A stretch of DNA of 64,000 bases, taken from NCBI RefSeq assembly GCF_025642155.1, contig NZ_CP106798.1:4030001-4094000 (forward strand), in the 5' to 3' direction. The number at the start of each line of letters is the position of its first letter. Positions within the stretch are counted from its first letter, which is position 1. Shown here one piece after another: positions 10,908 through 18,888 of this stretch. The position numbers and the translations under genes were made by a program. The notes below the pieces were generated by a model, which was not told the DNA's origin, searched no databases, and was given only the letters and a program-made list of their open reading frames with translations. The DNA comes from Streptomyces sp. HUAS 15-9 (GTDB lineage: Bacteria > Actinomycetota > Actinomycetes > Streptomycetales > Streptomycetaceae).

Positions 10908-10946
10908 GTACCCCCTGCACGAGCGAAGCGTGCGGGGTTGGGGGAG
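10908..10946 (-). repeat. Second copy of the GTACCCCCTGC...GGGGGAG palindromic repeat
   Basis: GTACCCCCTGCACGAGCGAAGC followed by GTGCGGGGTTGGGGGAG (split here) is the inverted form of the modules at 8291 and 23647, sharing the GAGCGAAGC loop with the latter. It lies 110 nt before the lipoprotein start. Confidence 0.6.
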
Positions 10947-11054
10947 GGTCGGGTGCGAGCGCTCCGGAACGGCTCGGTAACCTATGGCCGCTGACAGACA
11001 CTTAGGGTGGCTTTATAAGAAGGCCGCCCGCGCGTTCAAGGAGTTGCCGCCGCC

Positions 11055-11729
11055 GTGAGCAGCAGCCTTCGACGCGGCGCCCTCGCCGCCTCCGCCATCG
11101 CCTTCTCGATCGCCTCGCTCGCCGCCTGCGCCGCCGGCAACGACTCTCAGACGCTGCAGGTCAAGCCGGACAACGCGGCGACCAGCGTCGGCACCATCAA
11201 GGTGCAGAACGCGACCGTCATCACGCAGCCCGATCTGCAGTCCACCGGTCCGGCCGTGGTCTCCGCGACCATCTTCAACACCGGCACCACCCCGCAGACC
11301 CTGCAGTCGCTGGTCCTGCCCGGCACCGGCAAGACCGCGCAGCTCTCCCCCGCCAAGGGTGGATCGCTCACCATCCCGGCCGGCGGTCGGCTCATCCTCG
11401 GCGGCAAGAACAACGCCTCCGCCGTGCTGGCCAGCAGCCGCGAGTCGGTCCAGGACGGCAACGCCCAGAAGATCACCTTCACCTTCAGCAAGACCGGTGA
11501 CGTGAGCCTGCGCGCGTTCGTCGTCCCGGCCACGCACTACTTCACCGACTGGGGCCCGAGCGAGATCCCGACGTCCTCGGCCACGCCCACGGCCGCCGCG
11601 GGCGCCTCGGCGTCCACGAGCGCCAAGCCGGGCAAGCACTCGGGGGCCACCGCGACCGCGACGGAGTCCGCCACCGGGTCCACCCCGAGCGACTCCGCGT
11701 CGGCGTCGGCCACGCCGTCCGGCCACTGA
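11055..11729 (+). CDS. Secreted lipoprotein, DUF461/PCu(A)C-like
   Basis: A 224-residue exported protein. The signal peptide ends in the lipobox LAAC with the lipidated Cys25. The mature domain (about 30-165) is an immunoglobulin-like beta-sandwich resembling DUF461 and copper-chaperone PCu(A)C proteins, but I see no Met/His copper motif, so metal binding is not supported. The last 60 residues are an Ala/Ser/Thr linker. It starts with GTG after AAGGAG, 12 nt upstream. It shares a strong convergent terminator with phoP. Confidence 0.82.
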   Translation: MSSSLRRGALAASAIAFSIASLAACAAGNDSQTLQVKPDNAATSVGTIKVQNATVITQPDLQSTGPAVVSATIFNTGTTPQTLQSLVLPGTGKTAQLSPAKGGSLTIPAGGRLILGGKNNASAVLASSRESVQDGNAQKITFTFSKTGDVSLRAFVVPATHYFTDWGPSEIPTSSATPTAAAGASASTSAKPGKHSGATATATESATGSTPSDSASASATPSGH

Positions 11730-11766
11730 CCGTCCGGCGCTGACCGGCCGTACGACCCATCCGCGC

Positions 11767-11808
11767 GAGTGAAGGGCGGCACCCCTCGGGGGGTGCCGCC
11801 CTTCACTC
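11767..11808. terminator. Bidirectional terminator between lipoprotein gene and phoP
   Basis: A 19-bp stem, 11767-11785 with 11790-11808, and a TCGG loop. It is the most stable hairpin in the window and separates two convergent transcripts. Confidence 0.93.
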
Positions 11809-11844
11809 GTGTCAGTCTCACCCGTGTCGGTCCGGGTGGACGAT

Positions 11845-12525
11845 CTACGGCTCGAACTTGTAGCCCAGCCCACGCACCGTCACCAGGTACCGCGGCGCGC
11901 CCGGGTCCGGCTCGATCTTCGCGCGCAGGCGCTTGACGTGGACGTCGAGGGTCTTGGTGTCACCGACGTAGTCGGCACCCCAGACTCGGTCGATGAGCTG
12001 CATACGGGTCAGGACGCGGCCGGCGTTGCGCAGCAGCATCTCCAGAAGGTCGAACTCCTTGAGCGGGAGGTCCACCTTCGAGCCGGAGACCGTCACCACG
12101 TGCCGGTCGACGTCCATCCGGACCGGGCCCGCCTCCAGGGCGGCAGGCGTGACTTCCTCCGGCTCACCGCGGCGGCGCAGCACGGCGCGGATGCGGGCGA
12201 CCAGCTCCCGCGAGGAGAACGGCTTGGTGACGTAGTCGTCGGCTCCTATCTCCAGGCCGACGACCTTGTCGATCTCGCTGTCCTTGGCGGTCACCATGAT
12301 CACCGGGACGTTGGAGCGGCCGCGCAGCTGGCGGCACACCTCCGTGCCGGGCAGCCCCGGCAGCATCAGGTCGAGGAGGACGAGGTCGGCGCCGTTGCGC
12401 TCGAACTCGTCGAGGCCGTCGGGGCCCGTGGCCGCCACGGCGACCTCGAAGCCCTCCTTGCGGAGCATGTACGACAGGGCGTCGGAGAAGGACTCCTCGT
12501 CCTCGACGACGAGCACTCGGGTCAC
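11845..12525 (-). CDS. phoP: PhoP, phosphate-starvation response regulator (OmpR type)
   Basis: A 226-residue response regulator. The receiver domain has the acidic pair E8-D9, phospho-acceptor D52 in LLDLMLPG, T79 and K101. The C-terminal winged helix ends in VRGLGYKFEP. In Streptomyces PhoP binds PHO boxes (direct GTTCACC repeats), activates phosphate-scavenging genes and restrains antibiotic production and nitrogen metabolism, partly by antagonising GlnR, also encoded here at 57 kb. It starts with GTG and overlaps the phoR stop by 4 nt, so the two are coupled. Confidence 0.96.
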   Translation of the reverse strand: MTRVLVVEDEESFSDALSYMLRKEGFEVAVAATGPDGLDEFERNGADLVLLDLMLPGLPGTEVCRQLRGRSNVPVIMVTAKDSEIDKVVGLEIGADDYVTKPFSSRELVARIRAVLRRRGEPEEVTPAALEAGPVRMDVDRHVVTVSGSKVDLPLKEFDLLEMLLRNAGRVLTRMQLIDRVWGADYVGDTKTLDVHVKRLRAKIEPDPGAPRYLVTVRGLGYKFEP

Positions 12526-13823
12526 GGAAGGACCTCCGGGGCGGGAAGCGTTTCGTACGCGGTTGAGTCGGGGGATTCGTGGGATGCGGCTGAGTGGGAG
12601 GACGCGGGGGACGGATGTGCGGTGGGTCCGGCCTCTTCGTCGAGGTCGGGGTGTTGCAGGGCGCGGTCACGGGCCACGCCCGCCTCCGGTAGCCGCAGGG
12701 TGAACGTGGAGCCCTGGCCTTCGGCGCTCCACACCGTGACCTCCCCGCCGTGCGAGGCGACCACGTGCTTGACGATCGCGAGACCCAGACCGGTGCCGCC
12801 GGTGGCCCGGGAGCGGGCCGGGTCGACGCGGTAGAAGCGCTCGAAGATGCGCTCCTTGTCCTTGTCGGTGATGCCGATGCCCTGGTCCGTGACGGCGAGC
12901 TCGATCATGTCGCCGCCGGATGCGCTGACCCGGCGGGCGGCTATGCCGACGCGGGTACGGGCCGGGGAGTAGTTGACGGCGTTCTCGACGAGGTTGCCGA
13001 GGGCGGCGGCGAGCTGCCCGCGGTTGCCCCAGACGTGCAGGTCGGCGGTGCCGCCTGCGGCCATGGTGATCTGCTTCGCACCGGCCTGGTGGCGGCAGCG
13101 GTCGATGGCCTCGGCGACCAGCTCGTCCACCCGGACGGGCTCGGCGTCCTCCAGCGGGTCGTCGTTCTGGACCCGGGAGAGGTCGATGAGCTCCTGCACC
13201 AGGTTGGTCAGCCGGGTGGCCTCGATCTGCATGCGACCGGCGAAGCGCTGCACGGCCTCCGGGTCGTCCGAGGCGTCCATGACGGCCTCGGACAGCAGGG
13301 AGAGCGCGCCGACCGGTGTCTTCAGCTCATGACTGACATTGGCGACGAAGTCACGCCGCACGGCCTCGATCCGGCGGGCCTCGGTGAGGTCCTCGACCAG
13401 GAGCAGCACGAGCCGGGAGCCGAGCGGCGCCACGCGGGCGGACACCGCGAGGGCCTCGCCCCGTCCGGTGCCCCGCCTGGGCAGATCCAGCTCTACCTGG
13501 CGTATCTCCCCGTCCCGCCGGGTGTCCCGGGCCATCTGGAGCATGGGCTCGACGGCGAGCTTGCCGCCGCGCACCAGCCCGAGGGCGTACGCCGCGGAGC
13601 TCGCCTTGACGACGGCGTCGCCCTCGTCGAGGACGACCGCCGAGGACCGGAGCACGGACAGCACGGTGTCCACGCCCGGCGGCAGCACAGGGTCGGTGTG
13701 CAGAGAAGTCCTGGTCGGTCGCTTCTGGTCGCGTTCGCTCCAGCGGAACGCCAGCATGGCGATGACGCCGGTGAGCACCCCGGCGATCGCTGCCGCTGCG
13801 GCGACCGCCGCGTTCACGTCCAT
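12522..13823 (-). CDS. phoR: PhoR, phosphate-sensing histidine kinase
   Basis: A 433-residue kinase with a single N-terminal membrane helix (about 7-26), a PAS-like sensor region (about 50-150), HisKA with H165 in NVSHELKTP, and an HATPase domain with N-box (ENAVNYS), DQGIGI and GGTGLGLAIV. Lack of an extracellular loop is typical of Streptomyces PhoR, which takes its signal through the Pst/PhoU system. It is the first gene of phoRP, opposite phoU, with a PHO box in the intergenic region. Confidence 0.95.
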   Translation of the reverse strand: MDVNAAVAAAAAIAGVLTGVIAMLAFRWSERDQKRPTRTSLHTDPVLPPGVDTVLSVLRSSAVVLDEGDAVVKASSAAYALGLVRGGKLAVEPMLQMARDTRRDGEIRQVELDLPRRGTGRGEALAVSARVAPLGSRLVLLLVEDLTEARRIEAVRRDFVANVSHELKTPVGALSLLSEAVMDASDDPEAVQRFAGRMQIEATRLTNLVQELIDLSRVQNDDPLEDAEPVRVDELVAEAIDRCRHQAGAKQITMAAGGTADLHVWGNRGQLAAALGNLVENAVNYSPARTRVGIAARRVSASGGDMIELAVTDQGIGITDKDKERIFERFYRVDPARSRATGGTGLGLAIVKHVVASHGGEVTVWSAEGQGSTFTLRLPEAGVARDRALQHPDLDEEAGPTAHPSPASSHSAASHESPDSTAYETLPAPEVLP

Positions 13824-13896
13824 GCATCCAGGTTAGGCATGACGTACGACATCCCCACAGCCGTCGAGGTGCGAGCTCGAACACTCGTCGCCCAGA

Positions 13897-13929
13897 GTTC
13901 ACCTTGGAGCCAGTGATGGTTCATTTGAG
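13897..13929 (+). promoter_or_regulatory. PHO box between phoR and phoU
   Basis: Three consecutive 11-bp units: GTTCACCTTGG (13897-13907), a degenerate AGCCAGTGATG, and GTTCATTTGAG (13919-13929). Units 1 and 3 match the PhoP consensus GTTCACC. It lies between the divergent phoRP and phoU starts and implies autoregulation, as known in S. coelicolor. Confidence 0.85.
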
Positions 13930-14046
13930 GTGGCAGAAACGGACGCGTGGGGGCCGGAACGTGGGAGCGTGGGGTTCGTACCGGTGGTTTCGCCACGGGC
14001 CCCGGCCCCCGGAACCCCCGAAGAACACGTACGAGAGGGAACCCTG

Positions 14047-14736
14047 ATGCGGGACGCGTACCACGAGGAACTGGACTCGATCGGCGACGGACTGGTGGAG
14101 ATGGCCCGGCTGGTCGGGTCGGCGATCGGGCGCGCCACGACGGCCATCCTGGACTCCGACCTCAAGCTGGCCGAGAGCGTGATCGAGGCGGACAAGAAGG
14201 TCGACGAGCTCCAGCACGACCTCGAGGGCCGGGCCATAGCCCTGCTCGCCCGTCAGCAGCCGGTGGCGACCGATCTCCGGATCGTCGTCACGTCGCTCCG
14301 TATGTCCGCCGACCTGGAGCGCTCCGGCGACCTCGCCCAGCACGTGGCGAAGCTCGCCCGCCTCCGCTTCCCGGAGCGCGCGGTCCCTCAGGACCTGCAC
14401 GCCACGATCCTGGAGATGGGCCAGCTCGCCCAGCGCCTGATGGCGAAGGCGGCCGAGGTCATCATCACGAAGGACGTCGACCTCGCGCTCCAGCTGGAGA
14501 CGGACGACGACGAGATGGACCTGCTGCACCGCACCCTCTTCCAGCACCTGATCGACGAGCGCTGGAAGCACGGCATCGAGACCGCCGTCGACGTCACCCT
14601 GCTCGGCCGCTACTACGAGCGCTACGCCGACCACGCGGTGGCGGTCGCCAAGCGCGTGGTGTTCCTGGTGACGGGCGAGCACGCGGACGACATCCAGGCC
14701 GACATCCAGCCGGTGACGGGGGTCGAGGGGGCGTAG
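14047..14736 (+). CDS. phoU: PhoU, phosphate-signalling regulator
   Basis: A 229-residue all-helical protein with two PhoU repeats, each carrying the metal-cluster motif region (ATTAILDSDLKLAESVIEAD and, in the second half, a matching E/D-rich helix). PhoU links the Pst transporter to PhoR and keeps it off when phosphate is plentiful. The start at 14047 has GAGGGA six nt upstream. The frame is open further upstream, but that part overlaps the PHO box region and has no homology. Confidence 0.95.
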   Translation: MRDAYHEELDSIGDGLVEMARLVGSAIGRATTAILDSDLKLAESVIEADKKVDELQHDLEGRAIALLARQQPVATDLRIVVTSLRMSADLERSGDLAQHVAKLARLRFPERAVPQDLHATILEMGQLAQRLMAKAAEVIITKDVDLALQLETDDDEMDLLHRTLFQHLIDERWKHGIETAVDVTLLGRYYERYADHAVAVAKRVVFLVTGEHADDIQADIQPVTGVEGA

Positions 14737-14797
14737 CCCTCCTGGCGGGGCTGCGGGCGCCCGCCGGTCACCCGATGCCGCGCGCGTTGCCCACTCC

Positions 14798-14834
14798 GGG
14801 CGCATGAACGCCACTGTGCGCCGTTGATGCGCCC
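14798..14834. terminator. Hairpin after phoU
   Basis: GGGCGCATGAACG (14798-14810) pairs with CGTTGATGCGCCC (14822-14834), with a single symmetric G-G mismatch and an 11-nt loop. Confidence 0.75.
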
Positions 14835-14892
14835 GGCAGACCGGGCATGAAATGGGCAAAGGCACCAGGCCCTAGCCTCCAGGAGGGGACCC

Positions 14893-15048
14893 ATGGCCGA
14901 ATCGCCCAGCACCACGCCCGACCCCACCCAGCAGCGCGAGACCGACCAGCCCACCGAGACCAGGAGCCTCCCGCTCTTCGGCGCGTGCGGCTGTGGCTCG
15001 GGCTGTGGTTGCGGATGCCAGTCCGGCAATCCCTGCCAGTGCGGCTGA
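14893..15048 (+). CDS. Cysteine-rich small protein (51 aa), candidate metal-binding peptide
   Basis: A short gene with a near-perfect ribosome-binding site (AGGAGGGG, ending 5 nt before the ATG). The first 30 residues are polar (Thr/Pro/Gln/Glu). The last 20 hold seven cysteines at 32, 34, 38, 40, 42, 48 and 50 in a Gly-rich C-x-C arrangement (GACGCGSGCGCGCQSGNPCQ). This looks like a metallothionein-type metal-binding tail, but no named family is recognised. It is bounded by a terminator on each side and lies 150 nt before a nickel-binding DUF4242 protein. Function is inferred only from composition and neighbour. Confidence 0.8.
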   Translation: MAESPSTTPDPTQQRETDQPTETRSLPLFGACGCGSGCGCGCQSGNPCQCG

Positions 15049-15070
15049 CGCCTCACATCCGATACGACGA

Positions 15071-15108
15071 CGAAGGCCTCCGGTGATCACCAGCACCGGG
15101 GGCCTTCG
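15071..15108. terminator. Terminator after the Cys-rich protein gene
   Basis: CGAAGGCCTCCGGTG (15071-15085) pairs with CACCGGGGGCCTTCG (15094-15108), with one T-G wobble and an 8-nt loop, 23 nt after the stop codon. Confidence 0.85.
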
Positions 15109-15197
15109 CCGCGCACACCCCTGAGGCGCAGCATGGAGGGGAAGGAAGAAAGGAGGGAGGGAGCACAACCAGGGAGCAGGAGGGAAGTGCGAGGGCC

Positions 15198-15449
15198 ATG
15201 ACCCAGTTCATGGACGTCCACCACGGGTGGAAGGACATCACCGCCGAGCAACTGCAGCAGGCCCACGATGCCGACCAGGCCATAGAGAAGGAAGAGGGCG
15301 TGCACTTCGAACGCGCCTGGGCGGACCCCGAGTCCGGCACGGTCTACTGTCTGTCCGAGGCCCCCTCGCCCGAAGCGGTCCAACGCATCCACGAACGCAC
15401 GGGCCACCGGGCGGACGAAATCCACCCGGTACCACTGTCGATCTGGTGA
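15198..15449 (+). CDS. Nickel-binding DUF4242 protein (SCO4226-like)
   Basis: An 83-residue ferredoxin-fold protein: MTQFMDVHHGWKDITAEQ at the start, then FERAWADPESGTVYCLSEAP and HPVP near the end. It is nearly identical, from memory, to S. coelicolor SCO4226, whose crystal structure showed a nickel-binding dimer of the DUF4242 family. The conserved His pair (VHHG) and later Cys/His residues are the likely ligands. It starts at an ATG after GCGAGGG. The physiological role is unclear, though the nickel regulator Nur is encoded 30 kb away. Confidence 0.85.
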   Translation: MTQFMDVHHGWKDITAEQLQQAHDADQAIEKEEGVHFERAWADPESGTVYCLSEAPSPEAVQRIHERTGHRADEIHPVPLSIW

Positions 15450-15486
15450 AGCCCCCGTCCGTGGTCGTCGATGTCCCCGTCGGCCG

Positions 15487-15723
15487 TCAGTGAAACAGCG
15501 CCGGGAACGGGCAGACCTCCAGCGGTTCTTCGGGCCGGTCCGCCCAGTACCACCAGACATGCCCATCGGCACACCTCCACAGCGTCCGGCAGGCGCGCCG
15601 GTCGTCGTCCTCACGCATGGAGAGCACGAAGCCGCCGGATTTCATGGGCCGACCACATTCGGGACAGACAACGTCAGCCCTGTCGACGACGGCTCGTAGC
15701 TGCTCGTCGTGGCGGCGGATCAG
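15487..15723 (-). CDS. Zinc-ribbon-like hypothetical protein lacking a conventional start (possible frameshift)
   Basis: The minus strand reads, from CTG at 15723, a coding-like 78-residue sequence: IRRHDEQLRAVVDRADVV, then a CPECGRPM half-zinc-ribbon, later CRTLWRC and a Trp-rich HVWWYW segment, ending in VCPFPALFH. The cysteine pattern and codon bias argue it is real. No ATG, GTG or TTG exists in frame. An ATG at 15752 with GGGGG upstream opens 10 codons that stop at 15720-15722 in another frame, so either a one-base indel has broken the gene or translation begins at CTG. The upstream membrane gene ends at 15764. Confidence 0.55.
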   Translation of the reverse strand: MIRRHDEQLRAVVDRADVVCPECGRPMKSGGFVLSMREDDDRRACRTLWRCADGHVWWYWADRPEEPLEVCPFPALFH

Positions 15724-15763
15724 GCTTCCCTGTTCTGTGTTGTGGCCGGCATGGCCCCCTGCC

Positions 15764-16111
15764 TCACTCCTGAGCCCGCAGCAGCATCTCGTCGTGGCGG
15801 CGCAGCCGGACGCTGACCGTTCCGGCGGTCAGCAGCGCGGTGCCTATGGCTGAGAGAGGCACGGAGAGCACCAGGGCGGCCAGGGGTTTCGGCCAGTTCC
15901 GGTCGGAGGCGCATTGCAGCGCATCCTCGTGCGCATACCCGGGGCCCTCGAAGTAGACGTCCCTGGGTTCGGAGTTGACCGGTGCGGGGCAGTCCACCGC
16001 GTTGTAGGTGGAGTCGTACGGCGTGAACACCTGCCATGCGGCATAGGCCCAGAACAGGGATGCGCAGACCAGAACCCCGATACCCCAACCCTGAAGCCGG
16101 CCCGCCCGCAT
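15764..16111 (-). CDS. Two-span membrane hypothetical protein (115 aa)
   Basis: No family recognised. A first transmembrane helix (GWGIGVLVCASLFWAYAAW, about 8-26) is followed by an external loop with cysteines (VDCPAP, LQCAS), then a second helix (PLAALVLSVPLSAIGTALLT, about 74-93) and a basic cytoplasmic end. The topology suggests an oxidised external loop. It is upstream of the zinc-ribbon gene, 40 nt away, and may be co-transcribed with it. Confidence 0.7.
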   Translation of the reverse strand: MRAGRLQGWGIGVLVCASLFWAYAAWQVFTPYDSTYNAVDCPAPVNSEPRDVYFEGPGYAHEDALQCASDRNWPKPLAALVLSVPLSAIGTALLTAGTVSVRLRRHDEMLLRAQE

Positions 16112-16293
16112 CCTGACTGCTGCTCGACTGCCAGTGGGTGCACTTGAGTCTCCTCATGTTGACCTTGAGTGGCGCTGAGACTCTACGGACCACGGCAACT
16201 CGCCTCAAAGCACTGATCCGTTCGGACCACGTCGATGTGCAGGTCGATCGCGTGTCGGTGAGCCTGAAGTTCCCATCCGGAAAGGGAGGGCGC

Positions 16294-16542
16294 ATGACGA
16301 TCAGCACTCAGGTGTGCAAGAAGGCACGTGAGGACCTCGCCAAGGCCAGGCAGCGACGGGATCACCGTCTCACTGAGCTGAATGACGCCGAGAAAAGGCT
16401 CACCGGGCTGGAAGCGGCCCAGCCACCGGACCCGCAGAAGATCGCAGACCAGAAGATCCATGTCGAGAATGCCCGAACCCTCTGGATCGAGGCCAAGGAG
16501 GAAGTCAAGAGCCTCCAGGAGAAAGTGGACGAAGTCTGCTGA
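16294..16542 (+). CDS. Small coiled-coil hypothetical protein (82 aa)
   Basis: Almost wholly helical, with a heptad-like pattern of Leu, Ala, Lys and Glu (KKAREDLAKARQRR, then HVENARTLWIEAKEEVKS). One Cys sits near each end (C8 and the C-terminal residue). No family recognised. The ATG at 16294 has GGGAGGG 3 nt upstream and is preferred to the in-frame ATG at 16138, which overlaps the upstream divergent promoter region. A hairpin follows. Confidence 0.65.
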   Translation: MTISTQVCKKAREDLAKARQRRDHRLTELNDAEKRLTGLEAAQPPDPQKIADQKIHVENARTLWIEAKEEVKSLQEKVDEVC

Positions 16543-16572
16543 CTCACCACACAAGGTTCCACGGCAGGAAAA

Positions 16573-16609
16573 TGCCCCCGAGTCGCGCCGTATGCGCAGC
16601 TCAGGGGCA
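16573..16609. terminator. Hairpin between the coiled-coil gene and gpmA
   Basis: TGCCCC (16573-16578) with GGGGCA (16604-16609), extended inward by GAGT/GCTC and GCGC/GCGC with two C-A mismatches. It lies between converging stop codons. Confidence 0.7.
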
Positions 16610-16621
16610 TGATCACGAAAG

Positions 16622-17383
16622 CTACTTCTTCTTGCCCTGGTTCTTGACCGCCTCGATGGCCGCCGCCGCTGCCTCCGGGTCGAGGTACTTGCCGCCGGGG
16701 GTGACCGGGTTGAAGTCGGCGTCGAGTTCGTAGTACAGGGGGATGCCCGTCGGGATGTTCAGGCCCGCGATGTCGGCGTCGGAGATGCCGTCCAGGTGCT
16801 TGACCAGGGCGCGGAGGCTGTTGCCGTGGGCCGCGACCAGGACCGTGCGGCCGGCCAGGAGGTCGGGGACGATGCCGTCGTACCAGTACGGGAGCATGCG
16901 GACCACGACGTCCTTCAGGCACTCCGTGCGCGGGCGCAGCTCCGGCGGGATGGAGGCGTAGCGGGCGTCGGCGGACTGGGAGAACTCCGAGTCGTCCGCG
17001 AGCGGGGGCGGCGGGGTGTCGTACGAGCGGCGCCAGAGCATGAACTGCTCCTCGCCGAACTCGGCCAGCGTCGCCGCCTTGTCCTTGCCCTGGAGGGCGC
17101 CGTAGTGGCGCTCGTTCAGGCGCCACGAGCGGTGAACCGGGATCCAGTGGCGGTCGGCGGACTCCAGCGCGAGCTGTGCGGTGCGGATCGCTCGCTTCTG
17201 GAGGGACGTGTGGACCACGTCGGGGAGAAGATCGGCGTCCTTCAGGAGCTCGCCACCGCGGACTGCCTCCTTCTCGCCCTTCTCGTTGAGGTTGACGTCC
17301 ACCCAGCCGGTGAACAGGTTCTTCGCGTTCCACTCGCTCTCGCCGTGGCGGAGGAGGATCAGCTTGTACGGTGCGTCGGCCAT
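16622..17383 (-). CDS. gpmA: 2,3-bisphosphoglycerate-dependent phosphoglycerate mutase
   Basis: A 253-residue glycolytic enzyme interconverting 3- and 2-phosphoglycerate. The phosphohistidine motif LRHGESEWN carries H13. [11 protein letters not shown] carries the second catalytic residues, and [11 protein letters not shown] the second histidine. The Lys-rich C-terminus (KNQGKKK) corresponds to the mobile tail. It starts at 17383. Either TGAGG or a leaderless TACGCT box 7 nt upstream could direct initiation. Monocistronic. Confidence 0.96.
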   Translation of the reverse strand: MADAPYKLILLRHGESEWNAKNLFTGWVDVNLNEKGEKEAVRGGELLKDADLLPDVVHTSLQKRAIRTAQLALESADRHWIPVHRSWRLNERHYGALQGKDKAATLAEFGEEQFMLWRRSYDTPPPPLADDSEFSQSADARYASIPPELRPRTECLKDVVVRMLPYWYDGIVPDLLAGRTVLVAAHGNSLRALVKHLDGISDADIAGLNIPTGIPLYYELDADFNPVTPGGKYLDPEAAAAAIEAVKNQGKKK

Positions 17384-17390
17384 GCCTCAG

Positions 17391-17396
17391 AGCGTA
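17391..17396 (-). promoter_or_regulatory. -10 hexamer upstream of gpmA
   Basis: TACGCT on the minus strand, 7 nt before the ATG, fits the leaderless pattern seen elsewhere in the window. A weak TGAGG within the gap makes the leaderless reading less certain here. Confidence 0.4.
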
Positions 17397-17572
17397 ATCC
17401 ACGCATTCGGACCCCCGCTCGAGTGCCCGAAGGCCGGACGGTTGACGGCATCTGTTAATCGAGTGGCTCGGCGACTGCCCCCGACAGTAAGTTGCACTGA
17501 GCCTTAGGGCCACTTACTTCCGGCCCCTTGCTTACGGCTCCGCTTCGCCGACCGTCCGACCCTGGGGGACCC

Positions 17573-18826
17573 ATGCCACTCGCCGCCCTGAGACGTGCCG
17601 CCCGGGAATCCGTCTCCGGCCTCCCCCGCGACTTCTGGTGGCTGTGGACCAGCACCCTCGTCAACCGGCTCGGCGCCTTCGTCGCCACGTACATGGCGCT
17701 GTATCTGACCCTGGACCGGGGATACAGCGCGTCGTACGCCGGTCTCGTCGCCTCGTTGCACGGGCTCGGCGGGGTCGTGTCCTCCCTCGGCGGCGGTGTG
17801 ATGGCCGACCGGCTCGGGCGGCGGCCGACGCTGCTGGTCGCCCAGTCCGCCACCGCCGCGTCCGTGGCGCTGCTCGGCTTCATGACCGACCCCGTCGCCA
17901 TCGCCGCCGTCGCCTTCCTCGTCGGCATGGCCTCCAACGCCTCCCGGCCCGCCGTACAGGCGATGATGGCCGACATCGTCCGGCCCGAGGACCGGGTGCG
18001 GGCCTTCTCGCTCAACTACTGGGCGATCAACCTCGGCTTCGCCGTCTCCTCCATGGCCGCCGGTTTCATCGCGGAGGTCAGCTATCTCGCCGGCTTCCTG
18101 ATCGAGGCGGGGATGACGGCGGTCTGCGCGGTCGTCGTCTTCGTCAAGCTGCCCGAGTCACGGCCGGTGAGGACCGCCAAGGAGGCGCGGGACGAGGTCA
18201 GTCTCGGCACCGTGCTGCGGGACGGCCGGTACATGGCCGTCGTCGGGCTGTCCTTCCTCGTCGCGGTCGTCTTCCAGCAGGGCTCGGTCGGACTGCCGGT
18301 GGCGATGGGTACGGCAGGGTTCTCGCCCGCCGACTACGGCATGGCCATCGCCGTCAACGGCATCCTGATCGTCGCCCTGCAGATCCCCGTCACCCGCTTC
18401 ATCGAGCACCGCGATCCGCGACGCCTCCTCGTCGTCTCCTCCGTCCTCGCCGGGTACGGCTTCGGGCTCACCGCCTTCGCCGGGTCGGTCGGCGTCTTCG
18501 CGCTCACCGTGTGCGTGTGGACGCTCGCCGAGATCGTCAACGCCCCGACCCAGACCAGCCTTGTCGTCCGGCTGTCGCCCGTCCACGGGCGCGGGCGCTA
18601 CCAGGGCGTGTACACCCTGTCCTGGTCGGTCGCCGCCCTGGTCGCGCCCCTCATGTCCGGCGTCGTCATCGACCGGTTCGGCGCGGAGTGGCTGTGGGGC
18701 ATGTGCGCGGTGGTCGGTACGGCGGCGGCGATCGGGTACGGCGTGGTCATGCGGCGCCTGCCGACGGTCGGGGCGGTGGGGGCCACCGCCCCGGCGGACG
18801 CCGAGCCCGAGGTCCGTACGGCGTAG
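17573..18826 (+). CDS. MFS transporter
   Basis: A 417-residue major facilitator protein with about 12 hydrophobic helices. The loop 2-3 signature GGGVMADRLGRRPTLL is clear (about 76-91). It resembles drug or metabolite exporters of the DHA1 type, but the substrate cannot be deduced. The ATG at 17573 has GGGGGAC 4 nt upstream. An in-frame ATG at 17528 lacks a ribosome-binding site. The C-terminal tail is acidic and cytoplasmic. Confidence 0.9.
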   Translation: MPLAALRRAARESVSGLPRDFWWLWTSTLVNRLGAFVATYMALYLTLDRGYSASYAGLVASLHGLGGVVSSLGGGVMADRLGRRPTLLVAQSATAASVALLGFMTDPVAIAAVAFLVGMASNASRPAVQAMMADIVRPEDRVRAFSLNYWAINLGFAVSSMAAGFIAEVSYLAGFLIEAGMTAVCAVVVFVKLPESRPVRTAKEARDEVSLGTVLRDGRYMAVVGLSFLVAVVFQQGSVGLPVAMGTAGFSPADYGMAIAVNGILIVALQIPVTRFIEHRDPRRLLVVSSVLAGYGFGLTAFAGSVGVFALTVCVWTLAEIVNAPTQTSLVVRLSPVHGRGRYQGVYTLSWSVAALVAPLMSGVVIDRFGAEWLWGMCAVVGTAAAIGYGVVMRRLPTVGAVGATAPADAEPEVRTA

Positions 18827-18845
18827 CGCGCGGGAGAGCGACCGG

Positions 18846-18880
18846 GTGTGCCCCCGTCGGATGTTGCCCGACGGGCGCAC
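18846..18880. terminator. Terminator between convergent MFS and secreted-protein genes
   Basis: GTGTGCCCCCGTCGG and CCCGACGGGCGCAC form an imperfect stem of about 13 bp between the two stop codons. Confidence 0.65.
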
Positions 18881-18888
18881 GCACCGGG

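Noticed and set aside
14989..15048. Zinc-finger assignment for the Cys-rich peptide
   Set aside because: Spacing is C-x-C throughout, not C-x2-C pairs, and no His is present; metal type cannot be named.
16138..16293. N-terminal extension of the coiled-coil protein
   Set aside because: Overlaps the divergent gene's upstream region and lacks a ribosome-binding site, whereas ATG 16294 has GGGAGGG.
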